From positions 62,001 to 126,000 of the forward strand of contig JBHJNQ010000046.1 of assembly GCA_050330635.1 (NCBI GenBank): DNA of 64,000 nucleotides, given 5' to 3'. Positions 58,732 through 64,000 of this stretch are shown piece by piece. Within the stretch, counting starts at the first letter, position 1; each line of letters starts with the position of its first letter. A model generated the notes under the pieces. That model saw nothing but the letters and a program-made list of their open reading frames with translations, was not told the origin of the DNA and made no database searches. This stretch comes from CADEDH01 sp050330635 (GTDB taxonomy: Bacteria; Actinomycetota; Acidimicrobiia; Acidimicrobiales; SZUA-35). A program made the position numbers and the translations under genes.

Positions 58732-59817
58732 TCACCCGGTGAGGGCGCTACCCGACTCCCAGGGAGCGATCTGGCCCTCGTAGACGTCGGGGCCGTTGCG
58801 GAAGTGCGAGGCCTCCTCGAGCGTCTCGACGAACGGCATGTCGACGGGGTACGTCGCCTCACCCCGGGGCCGGGGACCGGCCTTGGAGACGTGGCCCCAC
58901 AGGGGATGGCCCACCACCTCCTCGGCGATCCAGGCCGCCTCGATGAGCTTGGCCAGGTCGTAGCCGGTCTCGATGCCCATCTCGTGGCACAGGTCGACGA
59001 AGTCCTCGGTCGGCACGTGGCCGGCGGCCCGTCCGTTGCCACAGTAGGGGCAGCCGCCCATGCCACCGATGGAGGTGTCGAACTCGGTGACGCCGAGCTG
59101 GAGACCCTCGTAGTAGCTGGCGATGGTCGACCCCCGGGAGTTGTGGAGGTGGAGGTGGAAGGTCTCGATCTCGGGCCAGGTGTCACGGACGGCCGAGATC
59201 GTCTGCCGGGTCGTGTGGGGGGCGTTCCAGCCCATGGCGTCGGAGAGCGACAGCCGACCAACCGCGATGCCCCTGGCATGCCACTTGTCGACCATGAGGC
59301 CGATCAGCTCGAGCTGGTCGGCCAGCGTGAAGGGTCCTTCGAAGTTGGATCCGAACGGGCTCCCCAGGGTGATCGACCCGGAGGTGACGCCCGTCGTCGC
59401 GGCGTCGTCGACGATGGCGTCCATCGCCGCGATCTGCTGGGCCTGGCTGCGGTTGTAGTTGCGGCGGGCGAACGAGTCGCACGCCTCGACGTGGAGACCG
59501 TGGCGGCGGCGCCGGACGTCGATCTTCGGGTAGAAGCGGTCGGCCCGCTCGAACCCCCTGCGGTTGAACACCGCCGCGGTGTAGGTGACACCCGGCCTGG
59601 GCACGAACCGCTCGGCAATCTCCTCGACACAGGCCATGGCCGGCGTCCACTTGGGATGGGCGAACGAACCGATCGAGATGACCTTGGCCCCCGTCTCGCC
59701 CAGGGCATCGAGGAGGCGGAGCTTGTCGTCGACCGTGATGTCGGGGCTCTCGATCTGGAGCCCCTCCCGCATCGTGTCGTCGGTGATCGTCACCGCCTCT
59801 GGTAACAGGCTGGTCAT
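58732..59817 (-). CDS. HMG-CoA-lyase-like (DRE-TIM) enzyme
   Basis: This is a 361-residue TIM-barrel enzyme of the DRE-TIM metallolyase family. Metal/substrate motif D-D-T-M-R-E-G at 13-19, metal ligands H223-L-H225-N and the catalytic-cysteine loop G-G-M-G-G-C256-P-Y-C are visible. The loop after C256 differs from true HMG-CoA lyase (C-G-N-G-R-A-A-G-H instead of A-P-G-A-x-G-N) and has a second cysteine at 259. Cleavage of a 3-hydroxy-3-methyl or related acyl-CoA is likely, consistent with the neighbouring CoA ligase (convergent, 10-bp gap). Confidence 0.8.
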   Translation of the reverse strand: MTSLLPEAVTITDDTMREGLQIESPDITVDDKLRLLDALGETGAKVISIGSFAHPKWTPAMACVEEIAERFVPRPGVTYTAAVFNRRGFERADRFYPKIDVRRRRHGLHVEACDSFARRNYNRSQAQQIAAMDAIVDDAATTGVTSGSITLGSPFGSNFEGPFTLADQLELIGLMVDKWHARGIAVGRLSLSDAMGWNAPHTTRQTISAVRDTWPEIETFHLHLHNSRGSTIASYYEGLQLGVTEFDTSIGGMGGCPYCGNGRAAGHVPTEDFVDLCHEMGIETGYDLAKLIEAAWIAEEVVGHPLWGHVSKAGPRPRGEATYPVDMPFVETLEEASHFRNGPDVYEGQIAPWESGSALTG

Positions 59818-59933
59818 GGGGGCCTCCCTTGGTCGGCTGCCGGTCCCCAGCGTAGGTGCGGGTCCTCACGTCGACCGAATCCTCCCCCGGGGGCGGAGCC
59901 GACCCGGGCCGAGCCCGCGGTGTCTCCCGGTCC

Positions 59934-61109
59934 TCAGGCGACGGCGACGTCGGCGGAGAACGTGTGGGCCACGGCATCGTCGACGAATCGGCGGACGGCG
60001 GGCTCGAGCGGGAACGAGAGGTGCGAGCCCTCATACCACAGGATCGTGGGCTCGTCCCAGTGCTCCCACAGCCGGCGCACGTTGCCGGGGCGGACCCACC
60101 GGTCGAGGAGGCCGGCGTAGATGAAGCGGCGGTCGGGGGGAACGAGGCACGGCATGGCGAGGGGCGACACGACCTGGAACACCCGCTCCAGGGGGGCCCA
60201 CGACAGACCCCACTGCTCGTAGAAGGGCGGGAGGAGCGGCTCGAGCTGGCGGCGCATGCCCCGCACCAGATCGGATTCGGGGACACCGGCGATCACGCAC
60301 GCCAGGTCGTGGTCGAGGCATGACACGAGCGACGCCATATAGCCGCCGAGTGAGATGCCCGAGATGCCAACCGCCGTCGCCTCCTGGTCGCGTCGGATCC
60401 AGTCGAGGAGGCGGCGGATGTCCCAGGCCCCCTGGGCCAGGGTGAAGACCGTGTTCATGGCCCCGGCGTGGAGGACCCGTCCCCCGTTCTGGTCCACGGC
60501 CCGGGGGCCGTGGAGTGGGAGGATCACGGCGGCGACGTTGAGCCCGTGGCGGCCGTGGAGGCGGGCGGCCCGGAACATCGACAGGTCGAGGGCGGGGTCG
60601 CCGGTGCGGTAGCCGTTGACCAGCACCAGCCAGGGGCGGGGCCCGTCGTGATGGCGCAGGACCCAGGCGTGGCCGGTGCGCACGGGCCGATAGTCGAGCC
60701 ACCGCTCCCGTCCCGGCTCGTCGGGCCACGGCTCGAAGTCGCTGTCGAAGCGCAGGTGCTCGTAGCGGTAGCCACCGTCGACGGCGGTGCGCTGCTCGAT
60801 GGCGTCGAGCGGCGGAGGGTCGCGGTGGTACGACCGGGGATCGGCGAGCCACCCCTCGGCCTCGTAGCGCTCCGCGGCGGCGCTCAGCTCGTCGCGCAAC
60901 CGGCGCCGGAAGGCGGAGTCGGGAATCCGCATGCGACCCATGGCCAGCTCGGCCTGGATCGACCACTCGTCGATCACCCACTTCCACACGGCCACCGGAT
61001 CGGGCGTCACCCCCGGCAGGTCGTCCTCGGTGTGGCCCCGCACCCAGTCGCGAATCGACGGGGACGGCGGGCGGAGGCGGCGGAGATGTCGGCCGATCGG
61101 GCGTGGCAT
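59934..61109 (-). CDS. Alpha/beta hydrolase
   Basis: This is a 391-residue hydrolase. An alpha-helical N-terminal region (1-140) precedes the core, with strand W-L-V-L-V-N-G-Y, nucleophile elbow G-I-S-L-G-G-Y-M-A-S (S near residue 256), a likely acid in Y-A-G-L-L-D-R-W-V and H in E-G-S-H-L-S-F-P. No signal peptide. ATG 61109 chosen, the earlier ATG being unconserved. It lies 19 bp downstream of marR on the same strand, so one transcript is likely. A PHA or polyester depolymerase-like role is possible from context but not shown. Confidence 0.78.
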   Translation of the reverse strand: MPRPIGRHLRRLRPPSPSIRDWVRGHTEDDLPGVTPDPVAVWKWVIDEWSIQAELAMGRMRIPDSAFRRRLRDELSAAAERYEAEGWLADPRSYHRDPPPLDAIEQRTAVDGGYRYEHLRFDSDFEPWPDEPGRERWLDYRPVRTGHAWVLRHHDGPRPWLVLVNGYRTGDPALDLSMFRAARLHGRHGLNVAAVILPLHGPRAVDQNGGRVLHAGAMNTVFTLAQGAWDIRRLLDWIRRDQEATAVGISGISLGGYMASLVSCLDHDLACVIAGVPESDLVRGMRRQLEPLLPPFYEQWGLSWAPLERVFQVVSPLAMPCLVPPDRRFIYAGLLDRWVRPGNVRRLWEHWDEPTILWYEGSHLSFPLEPAVRRFVDDAVAHTFSADVAVA

Positions 61110-61128
61110 GGCGGATCCTCGATTCGGC

Positions 61129-61719
61129 TCAGCTGTCGGACACCGATGGCTCGACACCTGGGGGGGCGGTGGTTCCCACCCCGGCGGCGAGGGTGAGATC
61201 GGTGGATTTGAGCATTCGTTCCAGCAGGTCGGCGAGAACGATCCGCTCGTCGTGCGAGAACACGGCGAAGATGTCGTAGTAGATGCCGAAGGCGCGGTCG
61301 ACGAAGAACTGGTGTCGCCGCAGGCCCTCCTCGGTGAGCTCGACGAGGACCTCGCGGTGATCGTGCTGGGCCCGACGTTTGCGCACGAGCCCGCTGGCCT
61401 CCAGACGGTTGACCGCCCGGGTCACCGATGAGGGTTCGAGACCCATGACGACGGCCAGCTCGCGTATGGCGCAGGGTCCGTTCCCGGCGACGGCATCGAG
61501 GGCCCGGAACTGACCGGGCTCGATCGACTCCGCCCCGGCCTGGAGAACGTGACGGCGGAGCCGTTCGACGGTCGGCCCCAACCGGGCGGCCCGCCACAGG
61601 GCGGCGAGACGGTCGTCGACCTCCCACGTCTCGTCGACACCTTCGACGGCGACGGCGAGCGTGCGCAGGGCGGTCGACCCCTCGTGGGTGCCCGGATCGG
61701 GCTGGGACTCAGTGCTCAT
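61129..61719 (-). CDS. MarR-family transcriptional regulator
   Basis: This is a 196-residue protein with a non-conserved N-terminus (1-45) and a MarR winged helix (about 50-160): L-A-V-V-M-G-L-E-P-S-S-V-T-R-A-V-N-R-L-E as recognition region, then R-K-R-R-A-Q-H-D-H-R-E-V-L-V as wing. It is divergent from phaE-phaC across 265 bp that contain a promoter with a palindromic spacer; MarR proteins commonly control the divergent gene. Ligand unknown, perhaps an acyl-CoA or hydroxy acid. Confidence 0.9.
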   Translation of the reverse strand: MSTESQPDPGTHEGSTALRTLAVAVEGVDETWEVDDRLAALWRAARLGPTVERLRRHVLQAGAESIEPGQFRALDAVAGNGPCAIRELAVVMGLEPSSVTRAVNRLEASGLVRKRRAQHDHREVLVELTEEGLRRHQFFVDRAFGIYYDIFAVFSHDERIVLADLLERMLKSTDLTLAAGVGTTAPPGVEPSVSDS

Positions 61720-61807
61720 GGGCGGTTTCCCCGATCAACGTAGAGCGGATCGCTCCTGGGAGGAAATCTGCAGTGTGTATGACAACCATCTTGTTTAGCG
61801 AAGCTAC

Positions 61808-61836
61808 TTGACGGGTCGTTCATTGATCAAGATACT
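61808..61836 (+). promoter_or_regulatory. phaE-phaC promoter with palindrome in spacer
   Basis: TTGACG (61808-61813), a 17-nt spacer and GATACT (61831-61836). The last 8 nt of the spacer are the palindrome TTGATCAA (61823-61830), abutting the -10. An inverted copy, CTTGATC, lies at 61856-61862. This is where a MarR-type repressor would sit. Start near 61843 gives a 5' UTR of about 140 nt. The region is clearly AT-richer than the rest of the window. Confidence 0.6.
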
Positions 61837-61984
61837 TGCATTACGTCACACATTTCTTGATCCGTCAGGTTGGCGCCGATGGGGTGGGCTCCGTTCGCAG
61901 GATCGATCGAAACACGATGACTCCGCCCGCAGACCCACCGCCAGCACATCGACCCGCTCAGCCGGATCAGAGGGAGCCCGCAGC

Positions 61985-62371
61985 ATGAGTAGCAGCCCGC
62001 AGTGGCGCCAGGCCTTCGACGCCTGGGAGAAGGCCGTCGCACCCGGCCTGGAGGAACTGACCGCCTCCGCCGGTTTCCAGGACGTCCTGGCCGTGGCGGC
62101 CAGGATGAACGCCCAGGTGCTCTCCGAGACCGAACGCTGGTCACGCCGCTGGCTCCACCTGTGGAACCTGCCGGCCGCCAGCGACGTGCGGGGCCTCCGC
62201 CGTCAGATCGCCAGCCTCGAGCGCGAGGTCAAGACGCTCCGCCGCTCCTTCGACGGCGCCACTCCCCTCGACGGCACCGCGCCCACCGCCGACGCCACAG
62301 CGGCCGGGACGGCGGCCCGCCGTCTCGACCTCGTCGAGACCGACACCGACGACATCGCCGACGCCAGCTGA
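61985..62371 (+). CDS. phaE: PHA synthase subunit PhaE-like / phasin
   Basis: This is a 128-residue protein directly upstream (14 bp) of phaC. Helical N-terminus (W-R-Q-A-F-D-A-W-E-K-A-V-A-P-G-L-E-E-L) and a coiled coil (V-R-G-L-R-R-Q-I-A-S-L-E-R-E-V-K-T-L-R-R, about 74-93), then an Ala/Thr/Asp-rich tail. The order L-W-N-L-P-x-x-S-D-V-x-x-L followed by a short coiled coil is what PhaE proteins show near their C-terminus. It is much shorter than Allochromatium PhaE (about 355), so 'PhaE-like/phasin' is safest. ATG 61985. Confidence 0.72.
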   Translation: MSSSPQWRQAFDAWEKAVAPGLEELTASAGFQDVLAVAARMNAQVLSETERWSRRWLHLWNLPAASDVRGLRRQIASLEREVKTLRRSFDGATPLDGTAPTADATAAGTAARRLDLVETDTDDIADAS

Positions 62372-62385
62372 CGGGGGACCGACCC

Positions 62386-63486
62386 ATGCCTGCCACCACC
62401 CCCAATCTCCTCGATCCCTTCGGCGTGGCCGAGGCGTTGACCCGCAACAGCAAGCGCTACTGGAACTTGACCCGTCACCTGTTCGGCATCGACCGGGCCC
62501 AGGTCGGCGTCACCCCCCGCGACGAGGTGTGGTCGAGCGGCAAGGCCGTCCTCCACCGCTACCGCAGCGACGAGGTGACCGTCCGCCCCCCCGTCCTGCT
62601 CGTGATGAGCCTCGTCAGCCGGGCCTACATCCTCGATCTCCAACCGGGCAACAGCTTTGTCGAGCACCTGCTGGAGCGGGGGTTCGACGTCTACCTGCTC
62701 GACTGGGGCGTCCCCGACGAGGAGGACGCCACGAACACCCTGGAAACCTACATCGACGACCTCCTGCCCGAAGCCGTGGCCAGGATCGACGCCGCCTCGG
62801 GCCGCCAGGGTGTCACCGTGTTCGGCTACTGCTTCGGGGGCCTGCTGGCCCTCCTCTACACCGCCGGCCATCCCGACGACCCCATCCGCAACCTGGTGGT
62901 CATGGCCACCCCGGTCGACTTCACCGAGATGCCGCCCGCCATGAGCGGCGTGGGCGGCCGAGGCATCGATCCCGACCACGTCATCGACGCCACCGGCAAC
63001 CTCCCGGCCGAGGCCGTACGGAGCTCGTTCACCCTCCTCACCCCCACCGCCGACCTGGCCACGATCGCCGACTTCTGGGAACGCCTCGACGACGACGCCT
63101 TCCTCGAGTCGTACCAGGCCATGACCCAGTGGACCCGCAACCACATCCCCTTTCCCGGCGCCGCCTTCAAGCAGACGGTCGCCCTGTTCCAGGAGGGCAA
63201 CGGGTTCATCAACGACGCCGTCGTGCTCGGGGGACGCCGGATCCGACTCGGCGACATCACGGTGCCGTTCCTGAACGTGGTGGCCGAGCGTGACCACATC
63301 GTCCCCGCCGCCTCCGCCCGGCCCGTCACCCCGCTGGTGGGCTCGGACGACGCCACCGAGCTGCTCCTGCCCGCCGGTCACGTCGGCCTGATCGTCGGCA
63401 AGCGGGGCCGGACCGAGTGCATGCCGGCCATGTCCGACTGGATGCTGGCCCACTCCGACGTCGAACCCGTCGTCGACGTCGGCTGA
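62386..63486 (+). CDS. phaC: Class III poly(3-hydroxyalkanoate) synthase PhaC
   Basis: This 366-residue enzyme polymerises (R)-3-hydroxyacyl-CoA into PHA at the granule surface. The lipase-like box is G-Y-C149-F-G-G; D303 (E-R-D-H-I-V) and H332 (A-G-H-V-G-L) complete the triad, at almost the same positions as in Allochromatium class III PhaC (C149, D302, H331, from memory). N-terminal P-x-L-L-D-P-F and F-G-I-D are also typical. Length fits class III, which needs PhaE. ATG 62386 with GGGGGA upstream. Promoter and MarR divergent as described at 61808. Confidence 0.93.
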   Translation: MPATTPNLLDPFGVAEALTRNSKRYWNLTRHLFGIDRAQVGVTPRDEVWSSGKAVLHRYRSDEVTVRPPVLLVMSLVSRAYILDLQPGNSFVEHLLERGFDVYLLDWGVPDEEDATNTLETYIDDLLPEAVARIDAASGRQGVTVFGYCFGGLLALLYTAGHPDDPIRNLVVMATPVDFTEMPPAMSGVGGRGIDPDHVIDATGNLPAEAVRSSFTLLTPTADLATIADFWERLDDDAFLESYQAMTQWTRNHIPFPGAAFKQTVALFQEGNGFINDAVVLGGRRIRLGDITVPFLNVVAERDHIVPAASARPVTPLVGSDDATELLLPAGHVGLIVGKRGRTECMPAMSDWMLAHSDVEPVVDVG

Positions 63487-63504
63487 GCGGACGCACCGAC
63501 GACG

Positions 63505-64000
63505 ATGGGGGCCACAGACCGGGGGGCGACCCCATCCCGAGGGCGGGTCGCCCTCGTGCTCGGCTCGGGCGGCATCGTGGGCGGGGCGTTCCACGCCGGC
63601 GTCCTCAAGGCGCTGCTCGACACGTGGAACATCGACGCCCGCTCGGTCGACCTGATCGTGGGCACGTCGGCCGGCTCGGTCGCCGCTGCCCTGACCGCGG
63701 CCGGCCTCCACCCCAACGACCTGTTCCGGCGGGAAATCGGCAAGCCCATGAGCCCCGGCGGTCAGAGACTCCTTCGGACGGCCAGGGCAAAACGGGGACC
63801 CACCCCGGTGACCCAGTCGTCGATCGGCCGACCCATGGCCCCCGAGGCCCTGTGGCGGGCCGCCCTCCGGCCTTCCGGCGTTGCCCCCGGCAGCCTGGCC
63901 GCCGCCCTCCTCCCCCGGGGGTCGGCGTCGACCGCCCACGTCGCCGGGATGGTCGACGGGCTGCTCGGCCCTTGGTGGCCGGCTCGGCCCGAGCTACGGG
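63505..64000 (+). CDS. Patatin-like phospholipase (partial, runs off right edge)
   Basis: The first 165 codons are in the window and no stop is reached. Oxyanion-hole block V-L-G-S-G-G-I-V-G-G-A-F-H-A-G-V (about 18-33) and nucleophile elbow G-T-S-A-G-S (S near residue 56) are clear. The catalytic aspartate lies beyond the edge. Residues 85-140 are a variable, basic region. Start ATG 63505, 18 bp after phaC, so it is likely in the same operon. Patatin-like lipases in PHA loci may act on granule lipid or oligomers; not proven. Confidence 0.85.
   Translation, partial: MGATDRGATPSRGRVALVLGSGGIVGGAFHAGVLKALLDTWNIDARSVDLIVGTSAGSVAAALTAAGLHPNDLFRREIGKPMSPGGQRLLRTARAKRGPTPVTQSSIGRPMAPEALWRAALRPSGVAPGSLAAALLPRGSASTAHVAGMVDGLLGPWWPARPELR

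Noticed and set aside
1..64000. tRNA genes, CRISPR arrays, insertion sequences, prophage or toxin-antitoxin modules
   Set aside because: Looked for T-loop-like GGTTCGA stretches, regularly spaced repeats, transposase motifs and small paired genes; all GGTTCGA hits lie inside coding genes and nothing else fits.

Overview
The window is about 70% GC, codes almost wall to wall with C/G at third positions, and uses many GTG starts. Gene content points to an actinomycete, most likely an uncultured or marine/freshwater member of Acidimicrobiia. The signs are a MeaA-type B12 mutase, an acyl-CoA carboxylase beta subunit with its own small epsilon subunit, F420/LLM and PPOX-type oxidoreductases, LigC- and LigD-polymerase-like repair proteins, several CaiB/BaiF CoA-transferases and a class III PHA synthase. 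This placement is inferred from content; there is no rRNA gene to test it. I see no tRNA, rRNA, CRISPR array, insertion sequence or prophage.

Layout. 0-10 kb: housekeeping and metabolism (serine hydrolase, SRPBCC protein, aspartokinase, membrane-anchored cyclophilin, Aat transferase, ethylmalonyl-CoA-mutase-like enzyme, degenerate GGDEF protein, tandem universal stress protein). 10-16.7 kb: CoA-transferase, YaaA, acyl-CoA carboxylase epsilon and beta subunits, MFS exporter. 16.7-20.7 kb: a DNA-repair island with a LigC-like ligase, a stand-alone LigD-type polymerase and a 5'-3' exonuclease. It contains a LexA-box promoter that points away from any obvious gene and runs antisense to the polymerase. 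20.7-38 kb: TldE/TldD protease pair, PPOX protein, amidase, ABC exporter, an unusual two-domain flavoprotein reductase, a second CoA-transferase, gamma-glutamyltransferase, a MerE-like membrane protein, an AlkZ-like winged-helix protein and an LLM oxidoreductase.

38-43.3 kb holds three truncated or chimeric genes close together: an acetyltransferase without its C-terminus, an ABC exporter lacking TM5-6 and the linker, and an AraC/VOC fusion remnant. These are either real deletions or assembly collapses. 43-46 kb has an alpha/beta hydrolase and a TlyA-like rRNA methyltransferase, separated by a perfect 45-nt palindrome.

46.2-53.1 kb is a complete five-gene oligopeptide-type ABC importer operon on the minus strand (binding lipoprotein, two permeases, two ATPases). 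One ATPase carries an in-frame hydrophobic domain of about 230 residues, with roughly six membrane helices, inserted between its Q-loop and its signature motif. I regard this as the most unusual protein in the window.

53-64 kb: a GNAT-CBS fusion, an MFS carrier, a small lipoprotein, a phasin-like/XRE/acyl-CoA-synthetase operon with a good promoter, an HMG-CoA-lyase-like enzyme, and a polyhydroxyalkanoate locus. In that locus a MarR regulator is divergent from phaE-phaC and a patatin-like gene that runs off the right edge. The promoter for phaE has a palindrome in its spacer. Together the CoA-transferases, CoA ligase, carboxylase, mutase and PHA genes describe a cell that handles short and branched acyl-CoAs and stores carbon as PHA.
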